DNA from: Kuschelorhynchus macadamiae
Taxonomy: Eukaryota; Arthropoda; Insecta; Coleoptera; Curculionidae
Assembly: GCA_030620095.1 (NCBI GenBank)
Contig: JAUTXW010000356.1
Span: 1,240,001-1,304,000 of the forward strand
Direction: 5' to 3'
Length of the DNA: 64,000 bases
The translations under genes and the position numbers were made by a program. Position 1 is the first letter of the stretch; each line of letters opens with the position of its first letter. Under the pieces are notes generated by a model. That model saw nothing but the letters and a program-made list of their open reading frames with translations, ran no database searches and was not told the DNA's origin. Shown here one piece after another: positions 11,414 to 25,200 of the stretch.

Positions 11414-13221
11414 AATTATTATTATTATTTATAAATTTAAAAAAAGCGGTAAACTGACCTTTAGCCGGAACATCCCTCGTAATAACTCATATTATATATA
11501 GACATATATTTATTAGTTAATAACTTTATAGATATTGTATAAATTGTAATAATAAGTAATACGTTTTTCGGGATTAAAAACATACTTCGTAAATAAACAA
11601 CATAAAATTATATGACCAAATCACAATCATGACTTTCACAATATTGGTATTAATACTTCTGATCCCCCTACCTCAATTTGTTTTAGGTTATCCTAACAAC
11701 TAGATAGTTCAAAACATGTACATTATCATCACCGCAGATAATTAATACTCTCACCAATTTTTATACAAAAAAATACAAATATATTTGTATTTTTTGTGGA
11801 TAAGGGCACTGTTACAGTAATTTTTACTACGACTGAGCCAAAAAAACTAGTATAATACGCTTGCTCAACTCGATTAATATCTCTCTTCAATTTAATGGCC
11901 AAATACCCACTTAATTCTTAGAAATGAGGATCCCAGCCCTTTTTTGTTTAGTTGGATGTTGGAATCTAAAAATTGGTTTATTGGTGATAATCAAATAACC
12001 AACCACAATTAGAAAATCCCTATTTGGTAAAGGTAATACCCTTTTTAATTGAATTTGGACCTAAAAAATGATAAATATGTTTAATTACAAATAGCTTTTG
12101 GTTTCTGGACCGTTCACCAAATAAAAAACATTTATAAAAATCGGTAAATTCGCCATTACCCAGAACCTTCCTCATAGTAGAAAGTAGGGGTGGACGATAA
12201 TCGAGGCGATAATAGATTTTACCTATCGATAGGCGATAGATAAAAAATATTGGATACATTTTAGTAATCGGTAGTTTATTGCTACCTATATAGTTACGAC
12301 AAAGGCGGTTTCGGAAGGTGTTCCTAGGGAAACCTGCAAGAAAAAAAAAGGTCCTCACCACATATTTTAATAATTTTAGCATCATTACAAATTCAGCAAG
12401 AAAAGAAAGGTCTTTACCTTCGTAAAGTATCCAACCAATTTAATATATATCAATAGTTATCGGATACCTACCGTATCATCATTTTTTTAAAGTTATTTGT
12501 ATTAAGGTTGCCTTTTGGTTTTTACTAGAGGAGTCAAAAACTGTGATGGCAAAAAATCTAAGAACGGCTCCGTGCTTACAGATCAAAGTCGATAGATGAA
12601 AGTTTTTTGTATTTTTCCAAGACCGAAATTTTTCAAAAATAGCACTGTTTTTTAAAACCATCCTGTATAAATAGCTGGTATTACAAAACCCTCAGGGCAT
12701 TAGGGATATATTTTTGTTTTTTATTATAGATACCATTTTTTAAATCCTTTCGAAAAAGGACTAACCAAAAATGCATTCCGACATTTAAAGCACGATTACA
12801 TACAAAATTATTGTTTTAAATATATTTTTACTGTTTTATTATAGATACACTTTTTTACCTCAACCCATGGGAAACCAAAACCCTTCAATGCAAATAAAAT
12901 GCTCTACCACGGACCTAGGACAGCTCACATCAAAAACTTAATAAGCTTTATTTATACTCCGAGATTTTCGTTGACGTCACCAATTTAACAATCTCTGATT
13001 GCAGTTACAGTTACACTTCTATCGCGTTTCTAAGATATCGCACTTTAAACTTTATTCAAAAAATTTTGGTGCTGCTGTTGATGTTTTCAGCAGTTTATCT
13101 TAGTCAGCTAGTTGAACTTAATATCGGTTTTGGTAAAATATTCTTAACGACCTATGTTTTACCCTATTATAAATTTGTTTTAAAGTAAGATCAATCTCAA
13201 TTGCCATCAAAATATTTAAGG
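11414..13221. other. no gene; scattered repeat fragments
   Basis: Fragments of the companion module occur at about 11575-11770. The phrase with ggaacatccctcgtaa/acccagaaccttcctc recurs near 11470 and 12160. A TATCGATA palindrome lies near 12223 in a segment opening aggggtggacgataatcg, which looks like the end of an unpaired transposon. No open frame is convincing. Confidence 0.4.
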
Positions 13222-13276
13222 GATAAATTCTTGGATCATTTTAACATAAGATAAATTCTTGGATCATTTTAACATA
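13222..13276 (+). repeat. 28-bp tandem duplication
   Basis: gataaattcttggatcattt plus ttaacata occurs twice in direct succession. Confidence 0.9.
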
Positions 13277-13523
13277 TGTTTAAATCAGCGTAGTTTTCGA
13301 GATACCGTATATTAAATTTTTTTTTGTTTTTTTTAAGATACCTCATACATTTTTTCGTAGTATTTAATTTAAATTTAGTATACAATTTTTACCTTCTTAT
13401 TGGTAAAAATTATAAAACACATATAGATAACAAAACATTTAAGAGAAAATAGGTCAGTGTAAGACTCGGTGTAAGATAAATGTTGGATGGTAAGCCGGAA
13501 AGTTTTTTTTGTTACTAATAAAA

Positions 13524-13728
<205 letters not shown>

Positions 13729-14782
13729 CCTAATTGGGATTAGATACTACGAAAAATGGGTACTTATCCACAAAAAAACAAATATTTTAAAACAATGTAT
13801 TATCAGGAAGATGTGTTTATATGATTTTAAAATTAGTCAAAGAATTACCCTCCTAAGAATTTAAACATCATTGAGATACATCCTGTAGATAAAAGAAACA
13901 AGGCTTACTAGATGTGCCTACTTAAGCAGTTTTCTGTTATACGGGAATCCATTACTGCATAACATCAATAATTACATATGATAAAAACATATGTTTAATT
14001 TGATCTCTGTACCAAACAATCACGAAAAATACCATATAGGTATATACTGCCGGTCGGTTTACATCATTACTAATGAAAAAAACTGATGCTCAATTTGTTG
14101 TAATGCTTGTTACAAATTACGTATAATTTGAAAATTTGATTTTATGCTTTAATACTAATGTACTTCAGTTTTGTTATATCATTAATTTGTTTTACAGTTA
14201 CGCAATTACTGATTATTGTGTTAAAAATATTTTGACTACCTCTTGACTGTAAACAAACCAGCGTATGAATCCTATTTTTAAAGTATTTACTTTTTGATGT
14301 GGTGATATTCTTGTAAGTTGACTGAAGTTTTACACCTTGAAGTGACACACACCAAAAAATTAATTATTTGTTTTGCTATAACGCTTTGAATAAACAACGA
14401 TCAATAGCTGTGAAGAAATTCTATCCATTTCTAAAACTGAATTACGGACTAAAAATTTAGTCTACAAAGAAGCATTACTTTGAATATTTTCAACTTTCGA
14501 ATATTTATGTTATCGCAACAGTTTTTTATTTTTTGTATTTTTCTAGCTGCCAAAGAAGGAGGTAGATTTTCCCCGGAACGTCCGCAAATCTAGATTTTTG
14601 TGCAGTTTCGTTCCCTGGGTAACAACCATTTTTTTAAGTTATTATTATTTACACACACGTGCAACGAAATCCAAGGATTTAACCTGTCAATTAAGAAAAA
14701 TAGGAACCTTTAAATGTAGTTCATCTATAATCTGCTGCAAATCATACCAGTGAAAGCATTTACGACCGACTTAAATCAGACC

Positions 14783-15124
14783 TAACACGAAGGAGGTTTA
14801 GCGGGTTACGCGGGCCATAACATGTAAGGGCCTTACAGACCTTTTATTGCTCAATCTCACGTGTCTAGAAGCCGCCTGACCCTCTAAAAAGCCTTGTTTG
14901 TACGACGACAGTACAAACTACCCACAACGAGGAGCTAAACCCAAGGCCTTTAGGATGTCCAGATACGCCTAGTTAGCGGGCTAGAGTCTCGTTTGGTATC
15001 GGAATTAACCAGACAAATCGCTCCACTCAATGAAGACCAGCCATGCACCACCATCCACCGAATCAAGAAAGACCTCTGAATCTGTCAATCCTTTCTGCGC
15101 CCGGGCCTGGAGAGGTTTTCAGGT

Positions 15125-15158
<34 letters not shown>

Positions 15159-15352
15159 ATCCTTCCGTCAATTCTTTTAAGTTTTAGTTTTGTAACCATA
15201 CTTCCCCGCATCCCAAAAGCTTTGGTTTCCAAAGCGATAGGCTGGGAAACCAAAGTGTGTTCTTCCCGTATGAAAGAGCTAATCTGGAAGTTTCCCGTCG
15301 AGTCATCGGAGGAACTTCGACAGTTCGCTAGCTGTCATCGTTTAGGTTAGAG
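14783..15352 (-). pseudogene. 18S rRNA pseudogene fragment (antisense)
   Basis: The + strand reads as the reverse complement of the 3' half of eukaryotic 18S rRNA. Conserved blocks are recognisable in order: cctaacacgaagg, gcgggttacgcgggcc, ttattgctcaatctc, gatacgcctagttagcgggc, gaattaaccagacaaatcgc, catgcaccaccatccaccga, ttaagccgtaggctccactc, ccttccgtcaattcttttaa and gagtcatcggaggaac. About 570 bp remain. The copy carries many substitutions and small gaps, plus an insertion of about 50 bp at 15230-15285 (a 28-bp part of which recurs near 18893). It has no flanking ITS or 28S, so it is a dispersed, non-functional copy. Confidence 0.92.
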
Positions 15353-15517
15353 ATTTCAGATCAGAGCACAAAATCCATAAAGCCTCTAGTCTGGCCATTA
15401 ATCATGCTATAAAGATATATAATTAGCTATCTTTGAATTTTCTAAACTGGTGTTTCATTTATGATTTGAATAGTATATCATTTGTATTAAGATATCTTAG
15501 AACTTCATGCTCACCCA

Positions 15518-15574
15518 GTAGCCTAGCTACACCCCCGCCAGATCCCGTAATGCGGAAGGGGGGGAGCTACTGAT
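15518..15574 (+). repeat. GC-rich hairpin-like repeat, copy 2
   Basis: It starts cagtagcctagctacacccc and ends gggggggagctactg, so the ends are inverted (cagtagc/gctactg). The interior matches copy 1 at 598-663 in opposite orientation. Confidence 0.55.
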
Positions 15575-16904
15575 GTTAGAGTAATGAAGCTCAGGAAAAA
15601 AACTATTTGCAATCAGTTGTTTTCCCGCTCTGTTATTGAATTTGTTCGTAAGAGGATTGTGCAAAATTATGAATTTTAAATAGATTTTTTTTTCTTTTCG
15701 TAGTGCCATATTTTAATTGTAGTTGGCTATTAGAAGTATCTATCTGTCTCTATTGATTGGTGTTCTAAATTCTTCAATTTATGTATTACTGGTCTACTAT
15801 CTTAAATTCTTTAGCCCTGATATTTTTCATGCTGCCTTTGGTTCCTTACTTTACTTTTACCGAAGACTTCTTGCTGTTTTTTGAGTATTTTACAGTAGAA
15901 ATTTTAACTAATTAGATATGTAAACATCTATCATTTATCAGAAATTTACGTATATTATCAACCAAATGTGAAAATATTTAACCACATATTGATCCTCTTC
16001 AATCAGGCAGTCTATTAATATTAGGCAATTTTCTTTTTTCTGCTTTTGAGTCAAACTTAGATGCATAAAAAGTAATTTACAAACTGCTACGAAGCTCACA
16101 AAAAATTCTATTGTATAGCTTCTCGTTTAAACAATAAACAATTTTATTTTTACATGATTCATATCTATAAATGAGCAAACAATTACTTCCGTGGAAGTGT
16201 GCAATCATTGTAACCACAGAAGAATGTTTAAGAATAGTTGGTAACTTGTTTACAATTTTTGTGGCGTCGTCGTGATTCACTCCAGTTAATTATCCTTCAA
16301 TTATCGATTAGCACTAGAAAATTAAAATATGTGCGCTTGTTTGTAATTCTTGTTAATCATAATTACTACTGCTTAATAAATATGTAATTTCAATTGAATA
16401 AAGCATGTTCCTTGGTAAGGTATAGAGATTAAAACAATTCCAATTTTAAATTTTTCACTCTAATTATCTCGAAATATGAATTTAGTTTAATAATGTTCTG
16501 CAGTCTCATCTTCATCTTACACCCATGGATGAAAACCAAAACATTATAAACCAGAATATTATTCACGAGGGGTTCAATTTTAGTTTAGAATAAAATACCT
16601 ACATTACCTGGTCAAAAAAATAAAAATTTGAGGAACATTACTGAAATGAGACTAGGATTATCTAAAAATATTTCAGCTGGTAAGAATATTTGTCAATGTT
16701 CTTGCCTAGTGTTGCCATCAAACTATGTCGCAGGAGATACTGTTTTTTTTTGGTGAAGTTGTGTTCACTATAAAAACGGTGCAATTAATTGTTTTCATCA
16801 ATTTCTGAGAAACTTTACCATAAAACCCATTTTAAAAATATCTCGAGTAAAAACCTTTGTTCTGTTCTTTAAATATATGTCGTTATTTTTAACAGACCAT
16901 TCCT
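15575..16904. other. no gene seen
   Basis: AT-rich; no open frame or repeat that I can support. Confidence 0.4.
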
Positions 16905-16990
16905 GGAAAACAGAAGAAAAGTCGACACCGAGATCTCCAGATCTTACTCCAATAGATTATTTTTTTGAGGAGTTGTTTTTTTAATACATT
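16905..16990 (+). pseudogene. Tc1/mariner-type transposase scrap
   Basis: One frame reads TPRSPDLTPIDYFF, the signature around the third catalytic Asp of mariner-like transposases (usual form PRSPDLTPLDFFLWG). The Trp-Gly that normally follows has been lost, and the frame dies after a few codons. Upstream sequence (16620-16900) may belong to the same element but is too decayed to align by eye. Confidence 0.6.
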
Positions 16991-18098
<1,108 letters not shown>

Positions 18099-18134
18099 AA
18101 TATGGTTCACTGTTCACCCAAGTATATTCCATAA

Positions 18135-18339
<205 letters not shown>

Positions 18340-18612
18340 GTCACACACATCACTGACTGACAAGGAACATTTTATGCCCAGATTAGAGTAATTTAACATT
18401 ATCAACATTCATTTAAATTTATAATTCCAAAATAACCTATGCCTAAATGCCACTCCTAGGTCTTGGTATCTACCTCAAAGTATACTCAATTACTTCCTCC
18501 TTTCTTGAAATCGGTCTAACCCAACGGCTGTAAGGTATTAGCTTTTGGGTATCGTGGGCATAGATCTTTTATATTTTTAAGGGGTTTCAAAATAAAGAAA
18601 ATCTGAAAGGCA

Positions 18613-18616
<4 letters not shown>

Positions 18617-18659
<43 letters not shown>
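18617..18659. repeat. (TA)n microsatellite, 43 bp
   Basis: Alternating TA followed by a T-rich tail (18660-18680). Low-complexity tails of this kind often mark retroposon ends, but no element body is visible. Confidence 0.9.
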
Positions 18660-18663
<4 letters not shown>

Positions 18664-19152
18664 TTTTTTTTATTTTTGAGGACACTTTTCTGATCTAAAC
18701 CAAATTAAGTACATTTATAGTGCATTTGACTACTAACTACTATAGGGCAGGGTCTGTTTTTCGGAGTGACCTGCACAGTTAGTCTCAGATATCAAAGTAT
18801 AATTTACAGACATATGTAAATATTTTTATTAAAAATTACATACTAAATACTAAGTAGAACAGTAAATCCCCGTCCCTGGAATCAGAAGATGACTTCTTTC
18901 CCATATGAAAGAGCTCATCTGGTTATCAACAAATACGAAACTGCCAATAATAGTCAAAATTTTAAAATAAAAGGTCATAATTCACGCATATTCGCGTTAT
19001 ATTAAAAGAGATCCATGGAAATTTTAAAAACATTTAACTTAGTAAGGGTAACAAGGACAAACTGTCGGAGCTTTTATTTCAAAGCAATATTTCTAATACC
19101 TTATTAACCCGATTTTTCTTAATTACAGGAAACACTAGAAGTTAGCTTAGAA

Positions 19153-19292
19153 ATGAGCTTCAAACGGAGCCCCAGCAAAGTGTGGTGGGGTAATGAGAGT
19201 TTAGAATTCCGCGAAGTTTCCGCCAGTCCGGGCAGCCAAGATTCTGGATTTTCCGACACCGAAGGAAGCCCGCACAATTCAGGAAAAGAGAG
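19153..19292 (+). CDS. insc: insc exon 1 (coding part)
   Basis: The acceptor tttttcttaattacag ends at 19128, so the exon itself starts at 19129. It is open from there; I chose the ATG at 19153. It encodes residues 1-46, including SPSKVWWG and SPGSQDSGFSDTE. The donor is gtacgt, phase 2. The compact aromatic-Ser-rich motif is probably the conserved insect Insc N-terminal segment (inference). Confidence 0.85.
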
Positions 19293-22200
19293 GTACGTAG
19301 TGCATTAATTAATAAAGGAAAATATATAGTGATGTAAGGTTAAAATATTATTTACTTTGTTAATATACATGTGCCTCATTAGAGATTTCATTCTTTAAAG
19401 CTAAACCGACTGTGATTTGTCAAAGTACTGTATAATATTTACTGAATTTATAGATCCATCTGAAAGCTAACTTTACTAAACTGTCGTCAACATCACCTCA
19501 ACTAGCGATTTAATTTCAACATGTTTTTTGTTTAGAGTGTTCGACTGTTAAGTTTTATTTGTTACAAATGGAAAATTGGTGTATTGTTCCTTATTATCTT
19601 ACTCAGCTTTTCTTCTCCTTTTCATTTGGCTGGTCACTGCATGTTGCTCCAACATCTATAAAGCAGATTTTCTTATAAATATTTTCAGTGCAACTTTATT
19701 TTGTTAATATAATATAAATATAGTATGCAATAAGTAAAAATAACCCAAGTAACACAAATTTAGCTAATTTGTGTTACTTGGGTTATTTTTACTTATTAAA
19801 TTGTCTAACAGTTAGCCATAAAAGACACATAAAAAGCAGAGATTTGTCAAATGATTCTTGGTTCGTTTTCTAGCCATGAAAGCTCGCTTCAAATTAGATT
19901 TTTTGGCTCCAAAAGTAGCAGTTTTTAATGTAGATAGGCTATAGCACTATAGCATAATTACTTGGACAAAAAATATCTTTTTTAGGGGGTAATTAAACAT
20001 CCAACTTTTTTTTGTAATAGTGGATGGCCAAAAAGTAGAAATATCTGCCAATTTTATTGCCACAACATAACCAGATATATTCTAGTAAGTATTGAAGTTA
20101 AATTATAGTAAGCATAGCTTTTTAAAATGCCAGAATATAGCATTTTTAATCAATAGAAATCGAGGTCAAAATATAATCAATAAATAGGTATTTCTCCCAA
20201 ATTCCAAATATATTTTAGCAAGTATTTAACTTTAATTATAGTAATAATAGCTATATAAGAATGCCAGATTATGACATTTTAAGACACCACAAATTGAGTG
20301 GAAAAAATATGGCTTTTATTATCATATTTTTGTTTCAAAATTAAACTAAAATTGGGTAGTTTTATTTCGCTAATTTTTGCTAATATTGTCAAAATATGCT
20401 ACATTTTCTAGTTTACGTTTATAACCTATAAAACTATACTTAACCAAACTGAAGATATATTTAGAAAAATATTTATTATGCAAAATGTCTAATAAAAAGA
20501 TTAAATATTCCACCACATATCATAAAAAACGCCGTCTTGAGGTAATCGTCGTTTAATTTTGTTACACTGGCTTCTAGGTTTTAAATTAGCCATTTTTTAG
20601 CGAGTACTAAAGGCAAACCAAGTAGGCATTTTTATTGGCAAATTTTTAGTAAATGTTGCTACATTTTGACTACATTTGAAAATTATTGCCATTTGATAAA
20701 TATTTGCTTACAAAGTGGCTAATTTCAAGGAATATTTGCTTAAAAAATAGCCCAAAGCTTTTTATGATCCGCCATGATTGAAATTAAAATTAAACAATTT
20801 CCTAGCAGCCATTACTTGACCATTTTAAACAAACATTCTACCTATAAATACGTATTTCATGCATGTCTTTTTTTTACGTCATGAACCCTTTAATCAATTT
20901 TCTTAGTAAAATACATTTCCAAACTAAAAGATAAAAAAAAATATTTGTAGAAATCGAAGTTTTTAGTTTTAAGAAGGGGCGCGTGTTTTACATGCCTATC
21001 TTAGATTCTTTTAACAGTAAAAGTTCCTTCGCAAGTGTTTTTTGTCCCTACCAACCGAAAAACCATGATGTTATCTTTGCATTTCCTCTTAGCTCATAAA
21101 TTCTTACACTGATTTGCTCTGTCAACACTATTTTTACATAATTTGAAACAATTGATGATTTATTAATAATTGAAGAACAGGCAAAAAATGAGTAATTATT
21201 TAGGTAAATTTCGGAAAAAAATGTTACTCAAATTTCGGCTAAAAAACAAGTCAGAATTCAGCTAAATAAGCTTGATTTTAAAGTCAAAAATTAGCTAATA
21301 AAATCAAAAAGAGGGTCGTATAATTGACCATTTTTACCCTTGTTATTTGTACGGTACCATTATGGCCTATTATTCCTCACTTTAGCCACATTTCCGTCTT
21401 TATACTGTAATAGAACTGTTATTTTGGCTAGCCATTTTTGCTAATTAGGCAGGGCTATTAGCCAATACACAGCATTTTAGCCCATATATGATTATATGTG
21501 CTACTTGAGAAGGGAACTCATATTCATACAAATATATAAACAAGTGTATGTTGCTTCTGTAGAATTTCACAGACATCTTCTCTGGTTTTAGAGGTATTGT
21601 AAAAAATGATTCAAACCATTAAATCGGGGATGTTGCAAATTTTATGAGGTCCCGATTTAGTAGCTGTCAGTGTGAGGGTAGTTAACTCTCATATTTCTCA
21701 ACTAAGAAATTTTCTTTGAAACACGAAACTGAAAAATGAAGCAGAAAATAGAAATCAGGAGTGTGCTTTGCACTCTCTCTTTAGATCAAGTTGTTCATCC
21801 CAAATCATTTTACGAATCAAAATCGTGAGAACAAGTATCCAAAATCGCTTAGTTTGTGATTGTATATTCAAATAAAGAATATTTCTAATCTACCTATAAA
21901 ACTGCATACTTACAAACTACGGAAATTCTGATTTTTATTTTTTATTCCAATATTAAATATAGGAATAAATTCGAGTCAAGTTCTTTCGTAAAACTAAATA
22001 AATTAAACGTAATTAAAAAATACATTTAAAGAACAAAAATTTTTCTTGAAGTAGTGAAAATTAATGTGAAACTAAAAATAATATGCACAAAAACATGATA
22101 ACAAAATATACTTACACTACCGCATATGTAAGCAAAAGAAGTTATTCGTCTCGAAATTGTCAGCAAGAAAAGCGAAAAAAATTCTGTGATAGGTTTGCAT

Positions 22201-25200
22201 ATGCCCATCTCTTTTCTTGTAAACATTTATTTCTAATTACTCTGTTTTGGACAATTTAATGTGTGTCTCTGCCTGCGTACTCTTTAATATCTTTATTATC
22301 GTTAAAATGTTCAATAAATGAGTTAATTTTCCATCTGGATTTTAGTGCCCAATACTTTTTTAAAATATAGTTAATTTGTAGACTAATCTCTATAGAAGTT
22401 TTCTATAACGGTATCAACAAATCGAAAGTGACTAAAGTACTGTCTTTCCAATTTTACATTAAAATATTTTATACAGAATCAAGATATTTTAATAATTTTG
22501 GATCCATCGTCTACATATCGCTGTTACATCTCATCTTATTGATGATCGTTTTGTTATAATTATACGTGTTTAGCGATATATTTATTAGTGTTGTGTAAAT
22601 CAAGTTCATTCTAGCATCATTTAGTTATTTATTGTTCTGACCGTTGCCCTTAATTCAACTATTAAAGGCCTTTTGGAAACTGATCAATGAGTGCAGGGAA
22701 TTTTTCTATCAAAGTTAAAGAAATCTAAAAAAAAGCAAAATGATCTTTACTCTAACAGATAGCTAGCTCAAGCTTTATTTATTAATTATTGTATTACTGG
22801 GAAAACAATATAAAAATGATTAAACCAATAGTTCGCCAATGAGTCAAGAATCTTTCATTGCATCGTCGTCGCTCAGCCAGTGTTTTTTATCACGGATCAC
22901 GGGCACTGCTATAACCAAAAATCGGTAAGTTTCCTTTACTGAGTAATTTAGTAACACATATATTAACTGCATTTTATTTCATTTCTGCAGATAAAAAAAA
23001 TAATTCCGGAAGGAATTTCCACTTAGGTTCCATTACAGATTGTTTTGAGTTCATTTCATGGTCAAATAAAATACAGGGCAGACCTGATATAACTAGGTAT
23101 ATAAGGTGCGTTTTTAGTGAAACTCCCAAATTAAGCAGGGACTTCAACTTTTTGTCACGATTTATGTCGAAAAAATATTTTTTATTTTAATATTCAGTCT
23201 AGAATGAATTTTTATTTGGTTGGCAGTTAAGGAAATACCGCCTTGCCATAGTTACAAAAAATGTTTTGCTAGAATAATAAGGTCTTAAAGTTTTATTACG
23301 TTATTTAATAGAACACAAAAAGGCAAAGATTTCAGTTTTTTTTTTACTTTTATGCTGACAGTATTTATACAAACTATACATTTAAGTTCTCCATTTGCAA
23401 CGTCCAATGTAAAATTTTCAAAAACTGAGGTCAAATCTAATGTATCTCAGTTAACATTTTTTTATATTTATACCATTTTGTATATTACTATAAACACGAA
23501 ACAAGTATTTTAAACTGTTTTACAATCTTATGAGTACAAGTATTAGCAATGTATTTCTAGAGTTGCGTAAATTAACTGACTGAACTAAAAAGTTTTCCAT
23601 ATTTCTATAATATATACTGCAACTAAGCGAACATTAAAACTGAGACTAACCGATTTTTTTTTTATTTTTAATATCATGCTATAGAGACCCAAAATAATTT
23701 CACAAAGAAAAATATTAACGTAACGAAAAACGCAAAGATCTGCAAAAATCTCAGAGGGTGATTCTTTCACGATTATAATACTTCCCTCTTACAAGGGAAG
23801 TAAAAATAAATCGGGACTATAAAAAACTAAGAAACTACTACTGTAGGTGATTATGATATGTACGACCATTTGGATGTTAAGAAATATATGTCTACGATCT
23901 TTTTTCTCAAGCCGTTTTATGTGGATGGTAAAGTCTAACTCTTGTTTTAGGAAAACGAATGTACAAACGGAAGCCAAAGAAAATAAAAACGATGTAATTC
24001 CAGAAGAAAATAATAATGAACGCTCTGGGCAAAAATTTTCCAAGAAACAGATCGCAAAAAATATATTTAAAGGTAAACATTTAATTAGAAAATCTTTAAT
24101 CAAATCAAAACGTAAAGTATAAATCTTCATTCAAAATTAAAACGTAAAGTATAAATAGGTTACAAGAATCGGTAATTCGTCTTTACCCGGATTATCTCTG
24201 ATTATGAATTCTTTGTTTTATCAAGGAATGTGAAGTACGACCCCATTTAGCACACAGTTACTTAATAATATATTATTATAATATATAAAAAAAAGTTATA
24301 AAAAAATTGACTAAAAAGTGAAAAATAATATTTTTTTATCTAGAAAATTTTACTCTGTAAAATCGGCGCCAAACTTACTTTTAATAACCTAATAAAAATA
24401 TAATTATATACTCAGTGATCTGGTGTCTAACAGCTTACTGTGTTTATTAATTGGGCGCCGACTTCACTAAGAGATTTTCCAGATGAAATAAAATATTATT
24501 TTGCACTTTTTATTGCATTTTTATGAAGTCGGTTTTATTTTTTTATAAAATTTTTTATTTCATCCTTTTTAGGTCTATTTATACGAACTTTGTGGTAAAA
24601 GTAAAGTTTAACAAACAGCTACTGGCTCCACTTCATATTATATAACATGATTGTATAATAACATATCTTATTATACAATTTACTGGTATAACGGTGAACG
24701 CATTAGTAAACGCATATATTGTTCAATGTAACATAGAGAAAATAGTTCAAAATGCCGGCATTCCGCCATTTTTAATATTTTTTCAGTATGCTTGCTATGG
24801 GACCACTCAGGTAACATTCTGGATATTCCTTGAAAATTTTATCCAAATTGGTCAAACCATCGCAGAGTAATCGATGTATATAAATACATAGGATCGAATT
24901 GATAACCTCCTCCTTTTTTGAAGTCGGTTAAATAACTGAATTATGTCTTACTTTCCTTCCTAAAGGATTTATTATCAAAGAACTTCCGGGTAATTAAGTA
25001 AAACCTATCTTCTATCTATTTTTAACCTAGATGGTAACTTCCCTCGTAATGAATTCTACTTTCCTTAAGAAAAATTTTTTTACAGTATCATTTTATCCGT
25101 TAAGTGGTGCAAGCGGCCGTGAAAATGTGAAATGGTGCCCAGTGCCGTTTTTTTTTTAACCTTTTTATCCTGCAGCATTATCCACTAGGGATAATATGTG

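Noticed and set aside
12223..12232. TATCGATA, the DREF-type site
   Set aside because: Single occurrence inside a repeat-like segment with several TATCG words and no gene nearby.
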